A stretch of 64,000 nt of DNA. Source: Gyromitra esculenta (lineage: Eukaryota; Ascomycota; Pezizomycetes; Pezizales; Discinaceae). The stretch spans positions 124,001-188,000 of the forward strand of contig JBCAML010000016.1 in assembly GCA_038503075.1 (NCBI GenBank). The letters are read 5' to 3'. How positions within the stretch are numbered: position 1 is the first letter of the stretch; every line of letters starts with the position of its first letter. The notes under the pieces are model-generated. The model had not been told where the DNA came from. It saw nothing but the letters and a program-made list of their open reading frames with translations, and made no database searches. A program made the translations under genes and the position numbers. Below are positions 34,158 to 45,800 of this stretch, in pieces.

Positions 34158-35996
34158 TCACATCTCCACCCTCTTCTCCTCGTCAACAACCTTCTTCTCC
34201 TTCAGCCCATGCTCCGTGTTCAGCGCCCTATCCAGGCTCAGCCCCTCCGTGAGCAGACTCGCCACTCCCCCCGCCGCCGCAAACCCAATCATCGCCAGAA
34301 ACACCACCCTCAGCGCATCCGCATACGCGCCCATCAGCTCCTCCCGCCCAGCAGCCCCCGCCGGCATCGCCTTGATCAGCTGCACCATCGCCACGCTGTC
34401 CTTCGCATACCCGCCTGCCAGCTGCGCCAGCCCCGGTATGGCCTCGAGCTTGCTCCTGAGCGCGTTCTGGAAGATCACGCCGCCGATCGCCACCCCGAAC
34501 GCCTGTCCGAACGCGCGGAAGAACGAGAACAGCGAGACAGCATACGCGATGTCCGTGTCTGCCGCTGCCGCCTGGATCGCGAACGCCATCGACGGAAACA
34601 AGATCCCGGTGCCGAGGCCGCCGACGAGACATATGAAGACCCATGCGACGGTCGAGGTGTGCACGTCGAGCAGGGTCAGGAGGCCCATCCCGATGATGGT
34701 GAAGCTCCAGCCGGCCCAGAGCGCCCACCGGAATCGTCCGGTCACGGAGACGAGGATGCCGACCACGATGGAGGCGGGGGCGACGGTGAAAGTTTCCGGG
34801 AAGAGGGCTACGCCGGTCATGATTGGTGAGAGACCCTTGATGGCTTCGTAGTAGAGAGGGAGGTAGTAGAGCAAGCACCAGAGCTATCGCATCGTTAGAT
34901 TTTTTCGGCCCGTAGAGAGAGAGGGGGGAATGGGGCGACTTACGATAATCCCGTGCATAACAGTGCCAAAGTAGTTCGCCACCGCCGTCCGATTATCAAA
35001 CAAATTCAAGCGTATCAACGGATTCGCCGGAACGGTCCTCTCATAGACCACGAACCCAACCAGCCCGGCGGCACCCAAACACAGCGGCACCAGCGTCCTC
35101 CACGAGTCCCACTCATACATCACGCCGCCCCAGGTAATCGGGATCAAGACCGCGGTGACGCTGCCCACGAACAACACGCTCCCCACCCAGTCCACGCGCG
35201 CCAGCTTCGCCGCAAAGCTCTCCGTCTTGTGGTGCAAGTTCAGGAACAGCGGGATGAGCACGAACCCGATCCCGCAGAACGGCAGATTGAGCCAGAAGAT
35301 CCAGCGCCAGCTCGCCTCCTGCGCGAACGCGCCGCCGATGATGGGCCCCGAGACGGACCCCACCGCCCACATCATCGACAGGAAGCCAAAGTACTTTCCG
35401 CGCTCGCGCAGCGGGACCAGATCCGTCACTATGATCTCCGTCAGCGCGATGATGCCGCCCCCGCCGATGCCCTGCACGGAGCGGCCGGCGAGGATCACGG
35501 TGAAGTTGTTGGCAACCCCGGCGACTATCGCGCCGACGGTGAAGAAGACGAGCGCCACGAGGATGAGTGCGCGCCGGCCGAAGATGTCGGAGAGGGAGGC
35601 GAAGTTGGGTTGGAAGACGGTGGAGGTTAGCAGGAAGGAGGTCCCGGACCAGAAGGCTTCGATTGCGGTGCCATGGAGTTTTTCGGAGATGATCTAGGAG
35701 GGGGGGTTAGCTTTGGAGGGAGGGGGGTTGTTTGGGGGGACACTTACAGGTAGGGCGACGGAGAGTGAGGTTGCATCAAGTGCTGCTGTAAGTGTGATAA
35801 CGCACATTGTCAGGAAGACGACGTAGACTCGCTGTGTAGGTACCCATGTTGCTGGCGGAGTGAGGATTGTTGAAGAGGACTGGGAGGACGGTGCTGTAGC
35901 TGATTTGTTTTGTTCGGGAGTACTTATGGTTTCTTGGGAAGGGCCAAAAGAGATGCTCTGGTCTCCAGATAGTGTTGACTCCGAAGTGTCCTTCAT
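34158..35996 (-). CDS. MFS drug:H+ antiporter, DHA2 type (14 TM)
   Basis: Plasma-membrane efflux pump of the DHA2 branch (multidrug or mycotoxin exporters). Exons 35748-35996, 34944-35693 and 34158-34883 give 574 aa; introns are 54 and 60 nt with GTAAGT donors. Motifs: LDATSLSVALP in TM1 (DHA2-type motif D1), the loop 2-3 motif A as SLSDIFGRRALI (about 116-127), RSVQGIGGGG (motif B region), and motif C as GSVSGPIIGGAFAQ before SWRWIFWLNLPF. About fourteen hydrophobic segments are visible. The N-terminal 50 residues are Ser/Thr-rich and cytosolic. No biosynthetic cluster genes adjoin it, so the substrate cannot be inferred. It lies head-to-tail with PFA4 on the same strand. Confidence 0.92.
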
Positions 35997-38244
35997 CGTG
36001 AAGGTGTAGTTGTCGTACGGCTATGCGTTGAAATTATCGTTGATCCGAAAGGGAAATGATTAAATTGACTGTTTGTGGATGCTAGCTCAAATAACCAATT
36101 ACAGCGCAGCAGAAGTACTATAGCTAGTAACCTCAGATAGAAGGTCTATGTCGATAAGCTTTGCAGATGCTGAAATAAAGTAGAGTAAGACTGGACATCT
36201 TATATCTCATACTATCTCCGGAATTAATGCCTTGGAGCTGCAAATCCCAGAAGTAGCGGGGCAATAAACCATCCATGGGTTGTTGTTTGTCCGGCCCAAG
36301 TACCATACAATAGGATGGGTGGGGGGGGGAGCAAGTAAATGCACCGCCAACCTTAATGAATTGCACCACAAGCGTTTGCTCAGTTGCGCCCCTGCAGCAC
36401 CACCAACCAACCTCGCACTACCCTAGATAACGATAAATTATACAATCGCTGCCCTCCCGAAACATCTAGGGCGTTATCCCAAGCAAGTACTCCGATAAAC
36501 CTTCAAGATCATTAACTTCCGCTCCATTTCTAGACGTCCAGACCAATCCATAGCCCAACAATCGAGCTCGAAAACCACCTACCCAACAATCCCATACGAG
36601 GTGACGTGCCAATTTTTTCTCGCGGGTCGGGGGCGCATGATGCAGTCGGGTCAAGGTTGCGCCGCCGCTATAGGACCCCGGTTGAACGTTGCGCCGCGCC
36701 GTCTCCGAATAAGGCAACATTTAGGGTTTTAGACGCCGCCTACTCTATTTCCCACGCCCTGGCATATCGTTGCCTAAAGCGGACACCTAATAACTTAGAT
36801 CTGACGAAGAGACTTACGGAAAAGGGATCATAGAGAAACTGATTCGTATCTGTGGGTGGTGAAATAATCCCCAGGAATGATGTCAAGGAAATGGTTGGTT
36901 GGGCGTGGCTGAGTTACCCTACCTACCTACCTGCTGGTGAGTATTAGTAGGCTTTCTCGGGCTCCGAATGCCCGGTACCGGTGGACTTCTGTGCAGTTTG
37001 GTCTTGCTTCGATTATCGAAGCGACTGCAACTTCGAGGTGACCGGGCTCGAGCTGCTGACGCAGCTTTCGATCTGGGAGTCTAGTCTAGGGTTCGTCTCG
37101 ACTGATGACTTTTGTGGGGTTTATTAGTATTTTACTAGCTTCTACTCGTGATCAATGATCGTGAATGTCCAGATTGGTGTTCGTGCACTCATTAGCTAAT
37201 AGACTCTATGTATCGCAAAGGGCACAAAACCGTCTTTCTACTCCTCTAGCATCCAGGAATCAAAGACATTCGGAAATTTTAGAAAAGCTATCCTCTTTTC
37301 TACGAATATATATTCCTGGGAGAAGAAGGGGGGGATTACCCTTTCAAACCGTAATTCTATCTCGGAGCGTTCACCGTTCTCCCTCGCTTCTCTCCCCACA
37401 AACCCAACTAATCACACATCCATTCTCCTTGTGCAATTGCGTCAGCCCTATATGTGACTCGTCAAGTAAATTAATTCCTATCCCGAAAAGAAGATTTTAC
37501 AGATGTAGTAAGGTGTCCTGGATAGAGGGACCGGGTGCTGTTCTCGGCCGTATCACCTGTTCCCACCACACCGCAAACCGCAAACCGTTACTTCTGCCGA
37601 ACTGCTGTCGAGAGTCATCATCATTTTTTCCTTTTGTTCCGACTCGAGGAAATCCCACACCAGTACCCCCCATGCCCTATTATCTCTCCATGGCACTCTT
37701 GGGGGAAATAACGATCCATTTAGCCCCACCTTCACGGTTCCTGTACTTGGTAAGTCTATCTCTACCAGCGGCTAATTCTCAGAACCCCCAAGCTCTACCA
37801 GTCGACTATCAGTATAGGTTCGATCTGTAAAGATATCTGCCCCTTAAGGATATAGAATTCCAGCTCCAACAGGAACTAACTCTGCGTGCGATAGGCCTAT
37901 GCTGTAAGAGTATCTGTCTTAAAGTGATATCCTGTCCTAGTTCCATGTTCTTGCAGAGAGTCGAATACATCGCCAAATACCTCCATAGGGCAATTTTTAA
38001 CTGGAAGGCTTGGTCACGATCAGCTATTTTATCACCGAGGATGGGCTGACCGTGTTTTCCAGAGCAACAGACTTTATCTGTTTTCTAGAATAGGATAGAC
38101 GTTGGATACTTTAGAGACTTCGATCATGTAAAATGGGTTCGGCCTGCTTTAGGCATTATCAAGATGCGAAGGAGAAGATAGATAAGTTTAAATGACAGAG
38201 TTTGTATTTTATCTTTATCATCAACTTCCCAGTTTAAAGTTATG
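35997..38244. other. Intergenic; one orphan ORF and a foldback
   Basis: A 221-codon open frame (37165-37830, plus strand) starts MSRLVFVHSLANRLYVS and is Ser/Pro/Arg-rich. It has no recognised domain and may be chance. An imperfect foldback with GCCCGGT arms lies at 36970-37047. Nothing else is supportable. Confidence 0.3.
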
Positions 38245-38600
38245 TGGGAGCCCTAATGGTTTAGTGGGATTAGCTTTGAGTTTTCTTAAAAAATAAAACT
38301 CCCGATGAGGGCGCGCCGCCAGGTTCGACTCCTGTGCCAGCCATCGGTTATTGCCAGGTCAGTGCACGACCTCCTGGTGGGACTGTTGCCTGAGCCTCGT
38401 CGGTTGGCCACTTGGCTCGGCACAGTGGCACACATGTAGCGTGACCAGGCTTTAATCCCCTGGCACTTGGGTGACTGGATTGGGCACCAGTATAAATCGC
38501 CGTAGGTAGACGGGAATTGACATACCCTCGCTGCTGTATACTCAGGTTTTTGCCATTGGATTGGATATGAGATGCGTATCATATTAACTATATCTATGTA
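38245..38600 (+). repeat. tRNA-derived SINE-like sequence (tentative)
   Basis: A box-A-like TGGTTTAGTGGGAT at about 38257-38270 and a perfect box-B GGTTCGACTCC at 38322-38332 are spaced about right for a Pol III internal promoter. A tail of about 270 bp without coding potential follows, rich in CTGG/GGCAC words. No second copy is in the window. Confidence 0.3.
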
Positions 38601-39032
38601 TAGCTCTTGCTAGGGTTGTTGGAAAACTTGGGGCTCCGACCATTACAATGAGGGAACCCAGATGTCAAGTTCTATGGTTATGGGCGTCATCGCCAACGCC
38701 AACATACATACCGAGACACTCCCTCTTGACCAAAAGTACTATATATAATTCCATTACAAGACACAGGGTGTAATCTCTAATCTCCACCTAGGCTCTCGGA
38801 ACAGAAATCTGCTAGATCTAAACCCTTCATTTTCTTCAAGATGTCATCAACCACGAGGCAAATCCGTCCCTGGTTAGTCATGGGATCTGAAACTGGTGTG
38901 TTGGACTTATGATTTATCTTATCAGATGAGATACATGGGTATTTAACTAGGCAAATGCATATATATTAAATCTCTACTTTACGGTCTGCTCGCCTTACTC
39001 GGGGTAAGAACATTCGCCCAGCAAGGATCTAT
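38601..39032. other. Non-coding, nothing seen
   Basis: No ORF, RNA or repeat recognised. Confidence 0.35.
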
Positions 39033-39180
39033 TATCCCATAATCCGGCGGAGAATGCTGACCCCCTCAAAGTGGCGATGGCTCAACGCATAGTCAACTAT
39101 AAATATATGGCCAATAGAGAGATCTCGAGAGTTAATGTTAGCGCCTCCAGGGGGGGACAGCCTCACCGGATTATGGGATA
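39033..39180. mobile_element. MITE with TATCCCATAATCCGG inverted ends
   Basis: Both ends read TATCCCATAATCCGG inward, 15 bp perfect, continuing imperfectly for about 40 bp (CTGACCCCC against CTGTCCCCC). At 148 bp with TA outermost on each side, this suggests a TA-targeting element. No coding potential. Confidence 0.75.
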
Positions 39181-42100
39181 AAAAAAACATCCGGAGTGCT
39201 TTGTGTGAGAGAGCAATAATATCATTAAGAGAAAAACCAAATATCGCAATGCCTTCTCTCAGTCATAGTATGCCACTTAGTTTGTGCAAGCAAAAAATGT
39301 TGAATATATGTGATATATTTATGAGCTTCCTTAGGTTCGCGTTCTCTGATGATATACCAGTTCGCCCAGAAGCTTTATAAATTTAGCTACTACGGGGGTT
39401 CCTCGGGTCGATCTATTCGGCGTTCAAAGAGCCCCCCTATAACCTGGCTTCTATGGCTTTATAGAGAGCATATATGTAGGGGGTTAATGCCCGTGTTTGA
39501 CTTTTCCTTTCTCTTACCTTCTTTATCACTTAGCGCAGATCCACCATCCCCAACAAAAAATACAGTACCGGAAAGTGGTGTGTTTTTGGTACTGTATTGT
39601 TAGAAAGTGTAGGAATAAGTCAGAATGACTACCGTACCACCTTCGAGAACTCTGTAGCACTACCGATTAACTCCCGCATTCACGAGAATGATGTACGAAT
39701 ACCGTACCAACTTCACCCCCTTTCCCGGTGCTGTAGTGTTTAGAAATAGCCTCCTGATAGATATGAGCTCTGGTGCTCGAGAAGTCATTCGGACGAGGCT
39801 TCACCGAAAGCATCGGCGAAGTCTCGAGGAAAGGCTCGAAGCGGTTTCTGAATAGGAATGGGTACGAGAATTTTTGTGGGCAGATCTAGAGAATCGAGTA
39901 TATTGAAGGGGCGTCCAGCTAGGAAAGCAGGCAGTCAAGGAACTTTGTATCTTTCATACCTGCCTATTTCTGCGGATACCCAGTTCAATGTAATTGAGAT
40001 ATCTCCTGCTCGAAATGACGTCATCTTCAAATATCAATAACAGAATTTCGGATAACGTATCTCACAACCCTAAAAAAACGCCTCAAAAATTGCCTGGACC
40101 ATCTAAGTACCGAATATATTACCTCGCCCATAATGATGCCATGCAACACAAATTGTACCGCACATTTTCCGAGCCACATGCTGGAGGGCAAGGACCAGAA
40201 AACGGACAAGTGTGAACTTTCAAAAATGAGGTTAATGGAGTAAGCGAGACCGTATGTCTAAGTGTAGATATCGTGATACCCTGTGGGTACTTGTGCCGAA
40301 ATGGAAGACTAGATAATATTAAAGCATTAAATTAAAACTACCACGGCTGACTCAATTCTTGCCTCGAACCTTTCTTGTCTTGATTCGTGATTGTAACTAT
40401 ATGTGTGTCTAATTCCCACGAGAAATGAGCATATATGGTTCCTGTGGGGTTACGAGGTTTTTTATCCAGGTGAAAACCATCCCCCTGGATCATCTACGCG
40501 TATCTCTCACCCCAGTCTATTGTCTAAAATATGAGTAAATAGTACAATTCAGTCGAAATAAAAATGCTCGAGGTACGGATATTAGCGCTAAAGATCGAAG
40601 ACTAAGCACAAGACTGCTGAATTAACATATGTAGCATGTGCTAGTGACAACATATAGCCTTCCACGTTCAAAAAGTCACACGTAGCTCATCAAATACCAT
40701 CCTATGATAGTACGAGTGATCAAGTTCATAGAAGAGCTCGTAGGAGTAAAGATAAGCTTATTCGGTGGGATAAGAGATTTTCCGGTACTACCATCATCAG
40801 CCATCATAGCCTAACGGTTACAGTGTCGCCTAAAGGGGCTGGGGAAACCAGGTTTGGTTGATCACCCTCCCAGGGGAGGCTAACAGCTCTCATGCACTGG
40901 ATTAGAGTCCGTATCTTCGGCCTTCCGGGGCTATACATTGAAAAAAAATTGTTTTAATCGTTTTTAGATCATAAAAATAAAGTTGAAGCACAAAACATCA
41001 CTCGACCATATGGAGTCATCCACATTATATTCGGATAGATAGATAGATATATCATTCACGCATACAACCCGAAGGTTATGGCGGCCGCACTAGTAACTAA
41101 ACAAAACAAAAACAAAAACAAAAAACAAAACAAAACAAAACAAAAATAACACTCAGCCAAAAAATACTCCCCGTTCTAACTAATACATCACTCTTAACAA
41201 TTTAATCTCTCTCCAATTCACCGAACACATTATATTCAATTTTCTCTTCCTTACTCCATAAGCGGATATTCGAGGAGCGAACAGGCTACTGTTAGTAGGA
41301 TAAGATCTTATAGATATCTGTCTAAACACCGAATTTAGCTTAGCGCGTACCATATGGCATAGACGTATCCCACTATCCTATAAGATTTAGTAAATACTTG
41401 CTAAAAATACAGATTTAGTTGAATACTAATAAGGTTTCTATTTAATAGATGATACATGTGCATCCCACCTAAGTAGGGGGTAAGTTCACGCACCTTTAGA
41501 TCACATTTACTGTCTAGCTATTTTTCCTTGTAATAAACCCTCCCCTGATTGCGTGGTGATTTATTGTGCACCCATATGCAATCAATTAACTAACGGTAGC
41601 AGATTGATCTTATGTAAATCTCTATCCTTCATATCGAAGGTGCATGTAAGGGGACTAAGGTCAAGCGTGGCTTGCATGCCTGAGTAAAAGAAATATCTAG
41701 TAATATAAGTGTTTAAAAGGTCTTGGCTCATTATTTTCACTTATGTGTTGTTTCGATCGGGTTGAACGTACCTAATGAATAAACAACAACGACAATTTAT
41801 GTGCCGCCCTCCAAGCCCAGTATATTAAGTTTCATATTTCACTAGATGTGTCTTGAAGAATAGCAGTTGCTGTCGCCTTGAAGGGTTTGAACCGGATCCC
41901 CACGAGCACAAGGCGCCTCAAAGTATACTCTTCTGTTCGCCCTAAATAGCCTCGTAGACCAGTTCACATCGGTGCATCGATTTTCCTATCCTCGCCAGGA
42001 AAAAGCATAAGGCCCGTACAGCCTCTAGCCCTATAGTTATCCTAGGTATTCACCCTATCGAGCTAGCTTCTTAAGATTCCTAGTGAACGTATCAGGCTAG

Positions 42101-42747
42101 AGACCCAATGAAATTACTATATGCAATATGTTTATAGTGACTAAGTAGATCGAGACTTGTGCTATGACAAACACCAGCAACCTCAAAGGGCAAAAGGCTC
42201 CCCAAAAGCAATTTGATTCCAGCCTACCATTCCCCTACCGAGTTAGGTAGTGTAACTACAGGCTACGATCTCCATTACACATAGCTCAAGAGGCCGAGAC
42301 ACATCGAGTGAGAGGTGATGAATACGGCTATTTGTTTCACCCCACACACACAATTTGTTTCAAATCGACGTATCAGTAAGATCTTGGAAATATGAGATCG
42401 AATGATCTCGGCCCTTTGGATAGCAACCATTTTTTGGTTGGGTGTCTCGACACATACTCCTTGTAGCACTCAACTACTCTTGACCTCACAACTATATAAA
42501 GTCACACCAGAGAAAAAGCATACAGGAGATCTGACTGAGACCTGCCAACCATCGCCGATTTCATCGAAATCACAAGTTTGTCAACGACTGAGATTAGTAA
42601 GCACCGATGTTTCTGGTCCATCTTCGATATCCCAGTGGATCCAGAACTAGTTGTTCACGGAAACGAAGTCGCCCTAGGCCTTTAAGTTTCTTGGCATTTC
42701 TAGCAGTATCGCCTGTGCGCAGCTCTACATTCCTAGCTACATGTACC
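39181..42747. other. Gene-poor interval with repeat debris
   Basis: No gene recognised. Two related segments containing TACCGTACCA(C/A)CTTC (about 39630 and 39700) look like old repeat copies. An (AAAAC)n run lies at 41098-41147, and a tRNA-like stretch near 40808-40870 is too weak to call. Confidence 0.35.
41098..41147 (+). repeat. (AAAAC)n / A-rich microsatellite
   Basis: Alternating AAAAC and AAAAAC units over about 50 bp. It could be a retroposon tail, but no element body is recognisable upstream. Confidence 0.8.
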
Positions 42748-42873
42748 TACTCGTATTTGACTGACGTTTTTAGAATGGGCTAGGTCCGCATACCTACAAA
42801 GTTGTACCGAATCTGTGATTTTGTACGGGAAGCATAGGCAGCCCGTTTTAAAAACGTCAGTCAAATACGAGTA
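42748..42873. mobile_element. 126-bp MITE with 33-bp near-perfect TIRs
   Basis: Both ends read TACTCGTATTTGACTGACGT followed by TTTTA(G/A)AA(T/C)GGGC; the 33-bp arms differ at only 2 positions. The core is about 60 bp. TA lies at both ends. The low arm divergence suggests this is among the youngest insertions in the window. Confidence 0.85.
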
Positions 42874-45800
42874 GTAAGTTTTCCATAATATTAGGAGCCT
42901 AAATCGTGGGGGCATTCGACAGGGGACCATTTCCGATCACCGGCAGCTAGTTTTCCATCAAGTATCTCAGACGATCCCTATTCAGAGTAGGAGAAACAAC
43001 ACTATCGCCGAGCTTCTCAACAAAATCTTGATATTGTACTTTAGCCAGTACATGCTCCTTCAGCGTACAGGCTTTTTTTGCACATCGGCCAAAAACAAGG
43101 CCCGAGCCCTTTCCCCTCTACTCATATTTTGCAACGGATCATGATCCCCGAGATAGTCCCACGTCGCATCGCGATGCGGTGGGTCGTTGTAGAAGAATAT
43201 ACAACACATAATTCTGTATACAGCAGAATTAACTACATGTACGCGCTCAATTACGGCTAAATATTGGGTGCACCACAAGGAAGTCGACGAAGGCCTACGG
43301 CTCGCGATCTATCACCAAATACGGGTCTTATTCGGCAACGCCATAACTCTCAGTTCGGAACGCGAGTGATAATCAATGCTGGAAGGTGTCTCTGCACTGA
43401 TGGTAAACAGCATGGACCAATTACCGATCAAACCCACAGCGAAAACACCGGCATTTAAGCCTCAGAATGTGTAAACGGTTAGCCACACGGCGCATTTTTT
43501 TATTATCCTTGTGTATAATTATAACAGGTATTATATCATATGTGACTTATAGTAATATTATGTAGACTGTAACACGAAAGAAAAACTGTCGGGATATATG
43601 TACGAAGGGAGGAAATCTATATCAACTTTCCCACGATCGAAACCAGGACATCTGGTTTAATTATATTTGTGTGGCTAGGAATTACAGATGAGGTTCCGCA
43701 GCCTTGTGGGCTAAAAAAAAAACGCTTTTGAGATTATTGTTTCAATCGATATCGCTTTTGGCCTGAAGCATTATAATTAGCATCTCCAGCCGACCAAGTA
43801 AAAAAACAATATAGGCCGTTCCTCCGCGGAGATGATGATAGCTATATCAGTGTGAAGATATGCCTGGAGGATTTTATTTATCGATATTAGGTTTTAATCC
43901 GACCAGTACTACACATATCTGAAATGCTGTTACGGATATGCCGTCTATTGGCCAGGCGTTCCTGAGGAGGAAAAGAAAACGGTAGATACCGAAGAGCCAA
44001 GTAGGGATAGACGTTTTATTTGCCGGAATTCACATCCCTCGAAAAAAAGCAAACACACCAGTTATTGACACTCGGTCACACCAGTACCAGGTACTTACCT
44101 AAGAAGTGGGCGGAAGGGGTTTAAATATACCTATTTTAAGACAAATGATCTTCTCGCTACCAGACCGCCGGAGTCGAGATAGGGCCTTTGTGAATATCTA
44201 ACAAGGGTATCGATAAAAGGCTGATCGGGAAGCCCACAGAACAGACACAAGTCACATACTATACTATCGATCATTCTGACAGCCGGAACCTCTAAGCATT
44301 GGTTTTTACTTCACCATACACAGTAAATTTCCCAGTCATGAGGGCCGACCCGTGCCGCTGTGCTCCACGGTTAAATGAACTAAGAAATGGAAGAAAAGGT
44401 TCATCACTAGCCTAGCTGTGATTTAAAGGCTCTAACTATGAAGCCAGAACACTGTCAAGCCCAGGGAGCATGTGTGCCTCAGGCATAGGTGAACAAACTA
44501 CATGTATGGGTACTATTTAAAAAAAAAGAAACGGAAGAAAAGACAAAAAGGAAAATCGATAGAATTACTACATTAGGTAGTGAAACTCGGTGGCTTGGTT
44601 ATTATAAATTAACTTTACTCGATTACCTACTCTACTACTACATTCAAGTACATCATGGTGTTTTGGCTAAACTCTCTGCGATGTGAATGGTATGTAGCAC
44701 TGTATCGGTGTGTCATGCTAGGTCCAGAGCCGCAAAGATCTACTGAATAAGGGCATCTTAATTTCCCCGTCGCCACGTCCCTGCGTATATATGGAGGTGA
44801 GGATCAAAAGTGTTGTTGCCTTCTTTGCGAATAGTTTCAAAAGTTCACGCCGTTAAGTTGCACAGGTAGCGTGGGGATATTCATCCACTCAACGTGGGAC
44901 AAAAAAAAGGAAAACTGTCTTCCACCTGATTTAAGAGCGATCGCAATTCGCCAATCTAAAGATTTTCCTGCACACCATAGACATCAGGTTTTGCGCAATT
45001 AAGAACCATCATGTGGTCCGCCCCTCTCTTCAAGATGTTTCAATTCAACGTACATTCTACATACGTATGTACTCGCCTTCCAAGCGTGCAGCATCTTCTC
45101 AATTAATTTTACGTTTTTTATTTCTTTCCGACTTCCTCTCCTGCCCGTTTCTCTCCTCTCATTTGGTATCCCAACGCCACGCGCATAGAAATTTAGAGCC
45201 GTGAAGCTGCAACGTTGCGTCTTTCCTGTCATGAGAGATTTGCATGTACATCATGGACACGCTGCACGTACGAAGGGAAAGAAAAAACAGGGCAAAAAGT
45301 CACCAATCGGTTATCTCCGATTTGAGTTGCCTCGCCCTTTTCCAAGAAGGAAACCCGTAAAACAAAGCTCGCGTGCGCGCAATTTTTCTTTAAAAGTACA
45401 AAACGTGACTAATGCGGATTGCCTGGATTTTAATCTCGTGCAGATATGCCACGCAGAAAAATTGATTTTGCTCAAAACCATGGTTCTGAACAGTACTAAA
45501 CAGGGTACGCTAGCTCTCCTGGCCTTTCCGACAACTTGGGCGAGGGGTGTAAGGCTTCCAATGAGATTTGTGTGGGGTAAAATCCCAGCCTTTGCAACAC
45601 CCATGCCATGAAAAGGGTCGTCCACGAGATCTGATCAAAGCAGTGTAACAAGGAACTTGAGATGCTAAGGAGGCAAATGAGCCCGAATAGTTTATGGTCC
45701 CGCCCCCCAAAAACCACCTCGAATGGGTAAACCGTAGAATGCCTTTTTTATTTGCCAAAGGTCTGTCACAACGTTACGTGCGGCCAGAGCAGTGAGGTAG

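Noticed and set aside
34045..34851. 268- and 248-codon plus-strand frames opposite the MFS gene, and similar frames opposite PFA4 and myosin
   Set aside because: These are antisense shadows of GC-rich real exons.
41081..41094. GCGGCCGCACTAGT, which looks like joined NotI and SpeI cloning sites
   Set aside because: Flanking sequence is ordinary genomic repeat-type DNA with no vector backbone on either side; a chance match is more likely than contamination.
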